A stretch of DNA of 64,000 nt from Streptomyces coeruleorubidus (GTDB lineage Bacteria; Actinomycetota; Actinomycetes; Streptomycetales; Streptomycetaceae). The DNA lies in the NCBI RefSeq assembly GCF_008705135.1, contig NZ_CP023694.1, positions 4,259,001 to 4,323,000 of the forward strand, written 5' to 3'. Position 1 is the first letter of the stretch. Each line of letters begins with the position of its first letter. Shown piece after piece: positions 7,011 to 15,108 of the stretch. The notes below the pieces were generated by a model. That model was not told the DNA's origin. It made no database searches and saw only the letters and a program-made list of their open reading frames with translations. The position numbers were made by a program, and so were the translations under genes.

Positions 7011-8856
7011 AAGAGGTCTCCTTCACCACCGCCAGCAGCACGCCCGGCTCGACCTGTTGTCCTGTCACGACACACAACTCACTCAGCGTTCCTGTCACCG
7101 GAGCCGTGATCTTGTGCTGCATCTTCATCGCCTCCAGCCAGAGCAGGGGATCTCCGGCCTTTACGGTGCTCCCTGCTGTGACGCCGTCGGCCACTCGGAC
7201 GACCGTGCCCGGCATGGGGGCCAGGAGGGAGCCGGGGGCGTGCTGGGTCGTCGGGTCGGGGAAGCGGGGCAGGGCCGTCAGGGCGGTGTTGTTCACGTGG
7301 ATCCGGTCGTCGCCGTAGGTGGCCACCTCGAACCTGCGCCGCACTCCGTCCACTTCGAGGACCACGAGGTTCGGCTCGGCGTGCACCACCCGTACGCCGT
7401 CCGCCTCCAGGCCCATACGCGTGTGCCGGTAGTGGACCTCGTGTTCCTCCCCCGCCATCGCGTAGCGCTTGGTCTGCGGCTGTGAGGGGACGTTGCGCCA
7501 GCCGCCGAAGCGGGAGCGGCCGTGGGCGTCGGCGAGGGCGGCTGCCAGGGGGGCGTGCGGGTCGGGGGACGGCTCGGTCAGCTGCGGCAGGTGGCGGTCG
7601 TAGAAGCCGGTGTCCATGCGGGCCGCGGTGAACTCCGGGTGGCGCAGGGAGCGGACCAGGAGGTCGCGGTTGGTGACGGGGCCGTGGATCACGGCCCGCT
7701 CCAGGGCGGAGGCGAGCTTGCGGACGGCCTCCGTGCGCGTGGGGGCGTGGGCCACGACCTTGGCGATCATGGGGTCGTAGTGGACGCCGATGTCGTCGCC
7801 GTCGGAGTAGCCGGTGTCGAGGCGGATGCCTTCCGGTACGGACAGGCGGTGCAGGCGACCGGTCTGCGGTGACCAGTCGCGGGACGGGTCCTCGGCGTAG
7901 AGGCGGGCCTCCACGGCGTGACCACGCGCGCGTGGCGGGGTGTCGCCGAGGGGGTGGCCCTCGGCGACGCGGATCTGTTCGGCGACCAGGTCGAGGCCGA
8001 ACACGGCTTCGGTCACGGCGTGTTCCACCTGGAGGCGGGTGTTCATCTCCAGGAAGTGGGCCCTGCCGTCGGCGACGAGGAACTCGACCGTGCCGGCCCC
8101 GACGTAGTCGACGGCTCGGGCGGCCCGTACGGCGAGGGCGCTCACCTCCTCCTGGAGTTCCTCGGCGAGTCCGGGTGCGGGGGCCTCCTCGACGACCTTC
8201 TGGTGGCGGCGCTGGAGGGAGCAGTCGCGGGTGCCGAGGGGCCAGACGGTGCCGTGGGTGTCGGCGAGGATCTGCACCTCGACGTGGCGGCCGTTCTCCA
8301 CGTACGGCTCGACGAAGACCTCGCCGTCGCCGAAGGCGCTCTCCGCCTCGGCCCGTGCGGCGGCCAGTTCGGCGTCCAGGTCCACGAGGTGCCGTACGAC
8401 GCGCATGCCGCGGCCGCCGCCGCCCGCCGCCGCCTTCACCAGGACCGGGAGGTCGGCCTCGGTGACGTCGGTGAGCGGGTTCAGCCCCATGAGCCGCTTG
8501 GCCCGGGTCTTGGACGCCATCGCCTCGATGGCGTCCGGGGACGGACCGATCCAGAGCAGGCCCGCGTCCAGCACGGCCCGGGCGAATCCGGCGTTCTCGG
8601 AGAGGAAGCCGTAGCCGGGGTGCACGGCGTCCGCGCCGGACGCGAGGGCGGCCTTCACGATCAGGTCGCCGCGCAGGTAGGTGCCGGCGGGCGCGGCCCC
8701 CGGAAGCCGTACGGCCGTGTCGGCCACGCGCGCGTGGAGGGCGTTCTCGTCGGCGTCCGAGTGCACGGCGACCGTGCGGATGCCCAGCTCGTGGCAGGTG
8801 CGGAAGACGCGGCAGGCTATCTCGCCCCGGTTGGCGACGAGCACAGAAGTGATCAC
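7009..8856 (-). CDS. Acyl-CoA carboxylase biotin-carboxylase/BCCP (alpha) subunit
   Basis: A 615-aa alpha subunit that carboxylates its own biotin with ATP and bicarbonate. It has an N-terminal biotin-carboxylase fold (VLVANRGEIACRVFRTC), an ATP-grasp domain with KAAAGGGGRGMRVVR and EPYVENGRHVEVQILAD, the catalytic FLEMNTRLQVEHAVTE, and a C-terminal biotinyl domain whose EAMKM lysine (about residue 578) carries biotin. The stretch between TRAKRLM and VTEADLP has only seven residues. Relatives I recall have about fifteen, including an AGVP motif, so an in-frame deletion of 6-8 codons seems likely. GTG at 8856 is chosen with GAGGA upstream. The partner beta subunit ends 11 bp before it. Confidence 0.93.
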   Translation of the reverse strand: MITSVLVANRGEIACRVFRTCHELGIRTVAVHSDADENALHARVADTAVRLPGAAPAGTYLRGDLIVKAALASGADAVHPGYGFLSENAGFARAVLDAGLLWIGPSPDAIEAMASKTRAKRLMGLNPLTDVTEADLPVLVKAAAGGGGRGMRVVRHLVDLDAELAAARAEAESAFGDGEVFVEPYVENGRHVEVQILADTHGTVWPLGTRDCSLQRRHQKVVEEAPAPGLAEELQEEVSALAVRAARAVDYVGAGTVEFLVADGRAHFLEMNTRLQVEHAVTEAVFGLDLVAEQIRVAEGHPLGDTPPRARGHAVEARLYAEDPSRDWSPQTGRLHRLSVPEGIRLDTGYSDGDDIGVHYDPMIAKVVAHAPTRTEAVRKLASALERAVIHGPVTNRDLLVRSLRHPEFTAARMDTGFYDRHLPQLTEPSPDPHAPLAAALADAHGRSRFGGWRNVPSQPQTKRYAMAGEEHEVHYRHTRMGLEADGVRVVHAEPNLVVLEVDGVRRRFEVATYGDDRIHVNNTALTALPRFPDPTTQHAPGSLLAPMPGTVVRVADGVTAGSTVKAGDPLLWLEAMKMQHKITAPVTGTLSELCVVTGQQVEPGVLLAVVKETS

Positions 8857-8867
8857 GGAAGGTTTCC

Positions 8868-10466
8868 TCACATCCGGAAGACGCCGAAGCCGCCGCGCGC
8901 GCCCTCGTAAGGGGCGGTGTGGATGGCGGAGAGGCACAGGCCGAGGACGGTGCGGGTGTCGCGCGGGTCGATGACGCCGTCGTCGTACAGCCGCCCGGAC
9001 AGGAACATCGGCAGCGACTCGGACTCGATCTGCTGCTCCACCATGGCGCGCAGAGCGGCATCCGCCTCCTCGTCGTACGGCTGTCCCTTCGCGGCGGCCG
9101 ACTGGCGGGCGACGATCGACAGCACGCCCGCGAGCTGCTGCGGGCCCATCACGGCCGACTTGGCGCTGGGCCAGGCGAAGAGGAAACGCGGGTCGTAGGC
9201 CCGGCCGCACATGCCGTAGTGGCCGGCGCCGTAGGAGGCGCCCATGAGGACGGAGAGGTGGGCGACTTTAGAGTTGCTGACGGCATTGATCATCATCGCG
9301 CCGTGCTTGATGATGCCGCCCTGCTCGTACTCCCTGCCGACCATGTAGCCGGTGGTGTTGTGCAGGAAGAGCAGCGGGATGTCGCGCTGGTTGGCGAGCT
9401 GGATGAACTGGGCGGCCTTCTGGGACTCCTCGCTGAAGAGGACTCCCTGGGCGTTGGCCAGGATGCCGACGGGATAGCCGTGGAGTGCGGCCCAGCCGGT
9501 GGTCAGGCTCGTCCCGTACAGCGGTTTGAACTCGTCGAAGTCGGAGGCGTCGACGATACGGGCGATGACCTCACGCGGGTCGAACGGGCTCTTGAGGTCG
9601 CCGGGGACGATGCCGAGGAGTTCGTCGGCGTCGTACTTGGGGGGCTCGGCCGGACCCGGATCGCCGTACGCCTTGCGGTGGTTGAGGCGGGCGACCACGC
9701 GGCGGGCCTGCCGGAGCGCGTCGTGCTCGTCGACGGCGAAGTGGTCGGCGAGGCCCGACACGCGCGCGTGCATCCCGGCGCCGCCCAGGGACTCGTCGTC
9801 GCTCTCCTCCCCCGTGGCCATCTTCACCAGCGGCGGACCGCCGAGGAACACCTTGGCCCGCTCCTTGACCATGATCACATGGTCGGACATGCCGGGGATG
9901 TAGGCGCCTCCGGCGGTGGAGTTGCCGAAGACGACCGCGACGGTGGGGATGCCGGCGGCGGACAGCCGGGTCAGGTCCCGGAAGATGGCGCCCCCGGGGA
10001 TGAAGATCTCCTTCTGGGACGGCAGGTCGGCGCCGCCGGACTCCACCAGGCTGATGCAGGGCAGCCGGTTGGTGAGCGCGATGTCGTTCGCGCGCAGGGC
10101 CTTCTTCAGCGACCACGGGTTGCTCGCGCCCCCGCGTACGGTCGGGTCGTTGGCCGTGATCAGGCACTCCACTCCCTCGACGACACCGATGCCGGTGACG
10201 AGGGACGCGCCGACGGTGTAGTCGCTGCCCCAGGCGGCCAGCGGGGACAGCTCCAGGAACGGTGTGTCGGGGTCGAGAAGCAGCTCGATGCGTTCGCGGG
10301 CGAGGAGTTTGCCGCGCTTGCGGTGCCGTGCGACGTACTTCTCGCCGCCGCCCGCGAGGGCCTTGGCGTGCTCGGCGTCGAGTTCGGTGAGCTTGGCGAG
10401 CATGGTCTCGCGGTTGGCCCGGTACTCGGGGCCGCTCGGGTCGAGCGCGGAGGTCAGGACGGTCAC
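8868..10466 (-). CDS. Acyl-CoA carboxylase carboxyltransferase (beta) subunit
   Basis: A 532-aa carboxyltransferase of the methylcrotonyl/geranyl-CoA carboxylase type, transferring CO2 from carboxybiotin to an acyl-CoA. Signatures include KLLARERIELLLDPDTPFLELSP, the first oxyanion region VFGNSTAGGAYIPGMSD, FLGGPPLVKMATGEE, and the C-terminal LLFLHNTTGYMVGREYEQGGIIKHGA with SYGAGHYGMCGRAYDPRFLFAWPSA. The closest family members are LiuB and AtuC; I cannot tell 3-methylcrotonyl-CoA from geranyl-CoA specificity by eye. GTG at 10466 overlaps the stop of the AtuA-like gene in a GTGA junction, with GGAGG upstream, so the genes are coupled. Confidence 0.94.
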   Translation of the reverse strand: MTVLTSALDPSGPEYRANRETMLAKLTELDAEHAKALAGGGEKYVARHRKRGKLLARERIELLLDPDTPFLELSPLAAWGSDYTVGASLVTGIGVVEGVECLITANDPTVRGGASNPWSLKKALRANDIALTNRLPCISLVESGGADLPSQKEIFIPGGAIFRDLTRLSAAGIPTVAVVFGNSTAGGAYIPGMSDHVIMVKERAKVFLGGPPLVKMATGEESDDESLGGAGMHARVSGLADHFAVDEHDALRQARRVVARLNHRKAYGDPGPAEPPKYDADELLGIVPGDLKSPFDPREVIARIVDASDFDEFKPLYGTSLTTGWAALHGYPVGILANAQGVLFSEESQKAAQFIQLANQRDIPLLFLHNTTGYMVGREYEQGGIIKHGAMMINAVSNSKVAHLSVLMGASYGAGHYGMCGRAYDPRFLFAWPSAKSAVMGPQQLAGVLSIVARQSAAAKGQPYDEEADAALRAMVEQQIESESLPMFLSGRLYDDGVIDPRDTRTVLGLCLSAIHTAPYEGARGGFGVFRM

Positions 10467-12130
10467 AGCAGGGCCTCCGGTATGTCCAGGTGGCGGGAGC
10501 GGAGCCATTCGCCGAGGGCCTTGGCCTGCGGGTCGAAGCGGTGCCGGTCGGCGACGCCCGCGCCGAGGATGCCTTCGACGACGAAGTTGAGGGCGCGGAG
10601 GTTGGGCAGGACGTGCCGGGTGACCTTCAGCGGCCGGCTCTCGGGGATCAGTTCCCGGAACCGGTCGGTGGTCAGCTCGTGCGCGAGCCAGCGCCAGGCG
10701 TCGTCCGTACGGGCCCACACACCGACGTTGGCGTTGCCGCCCTTGTCGCCGCTGCGGGCGCCCGCGACGAGGCCGAGGGGGGCGTGCCGGGTGGGCCCGG
10801 GCGGCAGCGGCTCCGGCAGGGGCGGTTCCGGCACCTCGTCGAGTACGGCGGTGTCGGGGGCCGGCGGCACGGGGACCCGGCGCCCGTCATGGAGGACGGC
10901 CACATGGTCGACCGCACCATGGGGGACGTACACCTCCTCGAAGACCCCATAGGGCGAACCCTTTTCGGGTGGCGCCAGCACATGGAAACCGGGGTAACTG
11001 GCGAGCGCCAGCTCCACGGCCGCCCCGCTCAGGGCCCGCCCGACGACCTCCTGATCGGGGTCCCGTACGACGAGCCGCAGCAGCGCGCTCGCCGTCTCCT
11101 CGCTCGGAGCGTCGGGCCGGTCGGTGCGGACCAGCTCCCAGCGCACGTCGGCGGCCTTGCCGAGGGCCGGTTCCATCTGCTCCCGCACCAAGGCGGCCTT
11201 GGCCTCGATGTCGAGGCCGGTGAGGACGAAGACGACCTCGTTGCGGAAGCCGCCGACCTTGTTGAGCCCGACCTTGAGGGTGGGCGGCGGCGCCTGGCCG
11301 CGCACGCCCTCGATCCGCACCCGGTCGGGTCCGTCCTGGCGGAGCCGCACGGTGTCGAGCCGGGCGGTGACGTCCGGCCCGGCGTACTGGGCGCCGGCCG
11401 TCTCGTACAGCAGCTGGGCGGTGACCGTGCCGACGTCGACGAAGCCGCCGGTGCCGGGGTGTTTGGTGATGACGCAGCCGCCGTCCTCGTGGAGCTCGGC
11501 GAGCGGGAAGCCGGGCCGTCGGACGTCGCCGTCGCGGAAGAAGGCGTAGTTGCCGCCGGTGGCCTGCGCCCCGCACTCCAGCACGTGCCCGGCGACGACG
11601 GCCCCCGCGAGCCGGTCGTGGTCCGTTTCCTTCCAGCCGAAGTGGGCGGCGGCCGGGCCGGTCGCGAGTGCCGCGTCCGTCACCCGTCCGGTGACGACGA
11701 CGTCGGCGCCCGCCCGCAGACAGGCCGCGATCCCGAAGCCGCCGAGGTAGGCGTGGGCGGCGAGGCTGTGGGGGTGGGCGGCGGTCAGGTCGTCGCCCTC
11801 GACATGTGCGACACGCACGGGGATGCCGAGCCGGTCGGCCAACGCCCTTACGGCGTCGGCGAGTCCGGCCGGGTTGAGCCCGCCCGCGTTGGCGACGATC
11901 TTCACGCCCCGCTCGTGGGCGAGGCCCAGACAGTCCTCCAACTGCCGCAGAAAGGTACGGGCGTACCCGGCGGCCGGGTCCTTCAGCCGGTCGCGCCCCA
12001 GGATGAGCATCGTCAGCTCGGCGAGGTAGTCGCCGGTGAGGACGTCCAGGTCACCGCCGGTGAGCATCTCCCGCATCGCGTCGAAACGGTCGCCGTAGAA
12101 GCCGGAGGCGTTGCCGATGCGGAGGGTCAC
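10463..12130 (-). CDS. AtuA-like (DUF1446) acyclic terpene utilisation family protein
   Basis: A 555-aa protein with the DUF1446/AtuA fold over roughly residues 1-445 (RIGNASGFYGDR, GLNPAGLADAVRAL, VTGRVTDAALATGP, ECGAQATGGNY) and a C-terminal AtuA-like ferredoxin-fold domain (GARSGDKGGNANVGVWAR). AtuA is required for citronellol/geranylate use in Pseudomonas aeruginosa, though its exact reaction is unsettled. Next to a biotin-dependent carboxylase, dehydrogenase, hydratase and CoA ligase, it gives the strongest hint that this operon handles a methyl-branched or isoprenoid acid. GTG at 12130 forms a GTGA overlap with the preceding gene. Confidence 0.9.
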   Translation of the reverse strand: MTLRIGNASGFYGDRFDAMREMLTGGDLDVLTGDYLAELTMLILGRDRLKDPAAGYARTFLRQLEDCLGLAHERGVKIVANAGGLNPAGLADAVRALADRLGIPVRVAHVEGDDLTAAHPHSLAAHAYLGGFGIAACLRAGADVVVTGRVTDAALATGPAAAHFGWKETDHDRLAGAVVAGHVLECGAQATGGNYAFFRDGDVRRPGFPLAELHEDGGCVITKHPGTGGFVDVGTVTAQLLYETAGAQYAGPDVTARLDTVRLRQDGPDRVRIEGVRGQAPPPTLKVGLNKVGGFRNEVVFVLTGLDIEAKAALVREQMEPALGKAADVRWELVRTDRPDAPSEETASALLRLVVRDPDQEVVGRALSGAAVELALASYPGFHVLAPPEKGSPYGVFEEVYVPHGAVDHVAVLHDGRRVPVPPAPDTAVLDEVPEPPLPEPLPPGPTRHAPLGLVAGARSGDKGGNANVGVWARTDDAWRWLAHELTTDRFRELIPESRPLKVTRHVLPNLRALNFVVEGILGAGVADRHRFDPQAKALGEWLRSRHLDIPEALL

Positions 12131-12924
12131 CGCGCCTGCCCTTTCGGGGAGCGGCCGGTGCCGGGCGGGCCCGCGAAGGCCTGGGCGATGTCCAGCCAGC
12201 GGTCGGCGTCGGGGCCGTCGGCGCGCAGGGCGAGGTCGGTCCGGTGGGCGCGCTGGGTGACCAGGAGGCAGAAGTCGAGGGCGGGCCCGGTGACGCTCTG
12301 CGGGGCGTCCTCGGGGCCGTACGCCCACGAGTCGCCGGAGGGGGCCCGGAGTTCGACGCGGAAGGGATCGGCCGGCGGAGTCAGTCCGTGCACGCCGTAG
12401 GCGAAGTCCCGGGTCCGCACCCCGAGCCAGGCCACATGCCGCAGCCGGTCCGTGGGTGGGCGCACCACACCGAGGGCATCGGCCACATCCTGTCCGTGGG
12501 CCCAGGTCTCCATGAGACGGGCCGTCGCCATGGAGGCGGCCGACATGGGCGGGCCGTACCAGGGGAAGCGCGCCTTGGCCGGGGCGGCCCGCAGCGCCTC
12601 GTCCAGCGCCGTACGGCCGTCGCGCCACCGCGCGAGCAGGTCGGCGGGCGGGAGTCCGGCGTCCTCCTCGGCGCCCTCGTCGACGAAGGAGCCCGGTGCG
12701 GCGAGGGCCTTCTCGACCAGGACGCGGAAGCCGTCGGCGTCCGTGACGGCGAGCAGGGCCGAACGGTCCGTCCAGGCGAGGTGGGCGATCTGGTGGGCGA
12801 CGGTCCAGCCGGGCGCGGGAGTGGCGAGCGCCCAGCTCGGTGCACTCAACCCGGCGACGAGGCGGTCGAGTTCCTCGCTCTCCTCGCGCAGGTCGTCGAT
12901 CACGGACGCCGTCGGATCGGACAC
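12127..12924 (-). CDS. TIGR03084-type DinB/maleylpyruvate-isomerase-like metal-binding protein
   Basis: A 265-aa protein of the DinB/YfiT-like four-helix superfamily, close to mycothiol-dependent maleylpyruvate isomerases. GWTVAHQIAHLAWTDRSAL (with metal-ligand histidines) comes first, then ATARLMETWAHGQDVADALG with another His. In actinobacteria such proteins use, or are thought to use, mycothiol or bind zinc; the role here is not established. It is the first gene of the eight-gene operon and overlaps the AtuA-like gene by 4 bp. GTG at 12924 is chosen because GGGGAG lies just upstream, whereas the longer frame to 13011 starts with low-complexity residues. Confidence 0.85.
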   Translation of the reverse strand: MSDPTASVIDDLREESEELDRLVAGLSAPSWALATPAPGWTVAHQIAHLAWTDRSALLAVTDADGFRVLVEKALAAPGSFVDEGAEEDAGLPPADLLARWRDGRTALDEALRAAPAKARFPWYGPPMSAASMATARLMETWAHGQDVADALGVVRPPTDRLRHVAWLGVRTRDFAYGVHGLTPPADPFRVELRAPSGDSWAYGPEDAPQSVTGPALDFCLLVTQRAHRTDLALRADGPDADRWLDIAQAFAGPPGTGRSPKGQAR

Positions 12925-13010
12925 GGGCGCTCCCCTCGGGGCACGGCGGTGTGCGGGGTGATGCCGGGTGGTGTGGCGTGGTGAGGAGCATGGCAGCGGG
13001 GCAAGAAACA

Positions 13011-13027
13011 ATCAAGCGTGCTTGCAT
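13011..13027. promoter_or_regulatory. Candidate TetR operator of the atu/liu-like operon
   Basis: The palindrome CAAGC-GT-GCTTG (13013-13024), with flanking AT and AT, lies about 90 bp upstream of the first operon gene in an otherwise featureless gap. The spacing and shape fit TetR proteins that control acyl-CoA catabolism. The operon encodes its own TetR as the last gene. Confidence 0.55.
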
Positions 13028-13039
13028 GAAATGTTCCCG

Positions 13040-13071
13040 AGGGGTGCTGGTGCGCCAGGGCGAGCACCCCT
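13040..13071 (-). terminator. Hairpin terminator after the SDR gene
   Basis: Perfect 9-bp arms AGGGGTGCT (13040-13048) and AGCACCCCT (13063-13071) enclose a smaller CTGG/CCAG hairpin. It follows the SDR stop by 15 bp on the minus strand and separates that gene from the operon promoter. Confidence 0.6.
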
Positions 13072-13086
13072 CAGGCCCGTTCGGGC

Positions 13087-13833
13087 TCAGATCTGGTTCT
13101 CGCCGCCGTCGACGTACAGGTTCGCTCCGGTCATGAAGCCGCTCTGCCCGGAAGCGAGGAACGCCACCACGTCGGCGACGTCGTCCGGGTGTCCGATCCG
13201 GCCCAGCGGGACTCCTGCGGCGAACTGTGACTTGGTGACGGGCGCGTCCCCCGTAGCCAGGGCGTCGAGTCCGGGCGTGTCGATGGTGCCCGGGGAGACC
13301 GCGTTGACCCGGACACCGCGGTCCTTGAGCTCGTTGGCCCAGGTCCGGGCGAAGGACCGTATCGCCGCCTTGGAGGCCGCGTACGCGCCGAACGCCGCGA
13401 CACCGTCATCGGCGCGCACCGAGGAGTTCAGGATCACCGACGCGCCGTCGTTGAGCAGCGGCAGCGCCTTCTGCACCGTGAACAAGGTGCCCCGGACGTT
13501 GACGCCGAACGTCTCCTCGAAGTGCTCCTCGGTGACCTGCTCCAGCGTCGCGAACGAGGTGGCGCCGGCATTGGCGAACAACACGTCCAGACCCCGGCCC
13601 CGGGCGCGGACCGCGGCGTAGAGCCGGTCCAGGTCGGCCAGGTCGGAGATGTCACCCACCACCGCGGTGGCCCCCGCCGGGCCGATCTTCTCGACGGCCG
13701 CGTCCAGCACGTCCTTGCGCCGGCCGGTGATGAACACGTGCGCGCCCTCGGCTGCCAGCCGGACGGCGGTGGCCAGGCCGATCCCGGTGCCGCCGCCGGT
13801 GACGACGGCGGTCTTGCCCTCACACTGCCCCAT
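13087..13833 (-). CDS. Short-chain dehydrogenase/reductase (SDR)
   Basis: A 248-aa classical SDR oxidoreductase. It shows the cofactor motif TGGGTGIG near residues 13-20, NAG in LFANAGATSF, the active-site serine in VILNSSV, and YAASKAA with catalytic Tyr and Lys. The C-terminus YVDGGENQI is standard. An acidic or basic residue after the glycine motif would set NADH or NADPH use; GRR favours NADPH. The start is ATG 13833 with GGAGGT 7 nt upstream. It faces a divergent TetR gene across a clear inverted-repeat operator, the common layout of a regulator with its target enzyme. It is probably independent of the operon downstream. Substrate unknown. Confidence 0.92.
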   Translation of the reverse strand: MGQCEGKTAVVTGGGTGIGLATAVRLAAEGAHVFITGRRKDVLDAAVEKIGPAGATAVVGDISDLADLDRLYAAVRARGRGLDVLFANAGATSFATLEQVTEEHFEETFGVNVRGTLFTVQKALPLLNDGASVILNSSVRADDGVAAFGAYAASKAAIRSFARTWANELKDRGVRVNAVSPGTIDTPGLDALATGDAPVTKSQFAAGVPLGRIGHPDDVADVVAFLASGQSGFMTGANLYVDGGENQI

Positions 13834-13852
13834 GCCGATGACCTCCATGAAT

Positions 13853-13910
13853 TTCCGTACCGATCGATACCGAACGGGACCGTAGCACATCTGCACCGAT
13901 CAGTACGGAA
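13853..13910. promoter_or_regulatory. Operator in the SDR-TetR intergenic region
   Basis: Inverted arms TTCCGTACCGATCGAT (13853-13868) and ACCGATCAGTACGGAA (13895-13910) match at 14 of 16 positions, with 26 bp between them. They flank the start region of the divergent SDR and TetR genes, so the TetR protein probably binds here and represses both. Confidence 0.7.
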
Positions 13911-13927
13911 GAGGTATGATCGGCCGC

Positions 13928-14536
13928 ATGGAGACACGGCGGAAGGCACCGATCGGCCGGCCGAGGGGTTTCGACGCCGAGGAGGCCCTCGAACGCGCCA
14001 TGCGGGTCTTCTGGGAGCAGGGCTACGAAGGCGCCAGCCTCACCGATCTGACCAACGCCATGGGCATCACCCGCACGAGCATGTACGCGGCCTTCGGCAA
14101 CAAGGAGGACCTGTTCCGCAAGGCCCTGGAGCGCTACACCGAAGGCCCCGCCTCGTACGGGGCCCGGGCCATGCGGGAACCGACCGCCCGGCAAGTGGCC
14201 GTCGCCTTCCTCAACGGCTCCGTCCGGGCCACCACCCGCCCCGGCTGCCCCGCCGGGTGCCTAGGCGTCCAGGGATCTCTCGCCGCCGGAGCTCAGGGAA
14301 GCCATGCCCGCGACGCCCTCGCCGCCTGGCGCAATGAGCACACCTCCCTCCTGCGCGACCGGTTCCGGCGAGCCGTCGACGAGGGCGACCTGCCCGCCGG
14401 CACCGATCCCGAGCTGCTCGCCCGTTACCTCATGACCGTGGCCAACGGCATCGCCGTCCAGGCCGCCGGCGGCGCCACCCGCGACGCCCTCCAGCAGGTG
14501 GCCGACATGGCCCTGCGGGGCTGGCCTTCTGCCTGA
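13928..14536 (+). CDS. TetR-family regulator (divergent from SDR)
   Basis: A 202-aa TetR protein of the YcdC/AcrR type. The helix-turn-helix spans about residues 12-60 (RGFDAEEALERAMRVFWEQGYEGASLTDLTNAMGITRTSMYAAFGNKEDLF). The C-terminal part has the PGCPAGCLGVQGSLAAG segment common to regulators of SDR and alkene-reductase genes, with cysteines that may sense electrophiles (inference). ATG at 13928 is preferred to ATG 13916, which lies right against GAGG. It probably represses itself and the SDR gene through the inverted repeat between them. It converges on the PPOX gene with an 11-bp gap. Confidence 0.9.
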   Translation: METRRKAPIGRPRGFDAEEALERAMRVFWEQGYEGASLTDLTNAMGITRTSMYAAFGNKEDLFRKALERYTEGPASYGARAMREPTARQVAVAFLNGSVRATTRPGCPAGCLGVQGSLAAGAQGSHARDALAAWRNEHTSLLRDRFRRAVDEGDLPAGTDPELLARYLMTVANGIAVQAAGGATRDALQQVADMALRGWPSA

Positions 14537-14547
14537 CGGGACCGACC

Positions 14548-15006
14548 TCAGCCGTCGATGTCGAGCGCCGTCCCGTACAGCCGGTCCACGTGCAACCGGA
14601 CGACCACCCGCCGTTCGGCCACCAACTGCTCCAGGAACGCGCCCTCGTCCTCCGGCCTGGCCCGCTCCGGGATGATCCCGAGCAGCTCCCGCCCGACCTC
14701 GTCGCCGGGAACCGTCGTGACCTCGGAAACCTCCGCCTCGCCCTCCGCGACGGCGAACGACCACACGTCACCGCCCTGCACATGCAGCGCCGCGCGCGGA
14801 TTGTGCCGCAGCTGCCTGACCTTGACGCGGTCGGCCGTGGTCGAGAACCGCACGATCCGGGCCTCGGGGTCCCAGCCGTAGACCATGGTGGTCAGATGGG
14901 GCCGGCCGTTGCGCTTCACGGTGGCGAGAGTGCCGAACTGCTGCTTGCCGAGCAGGTCGGAGAGGGCTTCGTCGGACAGCGGGCGGGGTGCGGGACCTTG
15001 AGTCAT
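14548..15006 (-). CDS. PPOX-class (F420- or FMN-dependent) flavoprotein
   Basis: A 152-aa split-barrel protein of the pyridoxamine-phosphate-oxidase-like superfamily. The pattern LLGKQQFGTLATVKRNGRPHLTTMVYGWDPEARIVRFSTT followed by DRVKVRQLRHNPRAALHVQG is typical of small actinobacterial F420-dependent members (TIGR03618 type). These reduce or protect small molecules, and many bind F420 rather than FMN. I cannot decide the cofactor from sequence. ATG at 15006 has only a poor ribosome-binding site. Neighbours give no functional hint. Confidence 0.85.
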   Translation of the reverse strand: MTQGPAPRPLSDEALSDLLGKQQFGTLATVKRNGRPHLTTMVYGWDPEARIVRFSTTADRVKVRQLRHNPRAALHVQGGDVWSFAVAEGEAEVSEVTTVPGDEVGRELLGIIPERARPEDEGAFLEQLVAERRVVVRLHVDRLYGTALDIDG

Positions 15007-15108
15007 GATCAGGTCAACTACGCCTGCCAGTGCGGGAATTCCCCGGCCGTCGTCCGGGGCTCCATGTGGAGGCGGGCATAGGGTGGCTCGGCAGGGGGTG
15101 GCGTGAAC

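Noticed and set aside
7079..9061. 660-codon minus-strand ORF over the biotin carboxylase
   Set aside because: Low-complexity Arg/Pro/Gly shadow; the true product with EAMKM biotin motif is in another frame.
14548..15006. Considered a second pdxH
   Set aside because: Too short and lacks the C-terminal substrate loop of PdxH; it is a PPOX-class relative.
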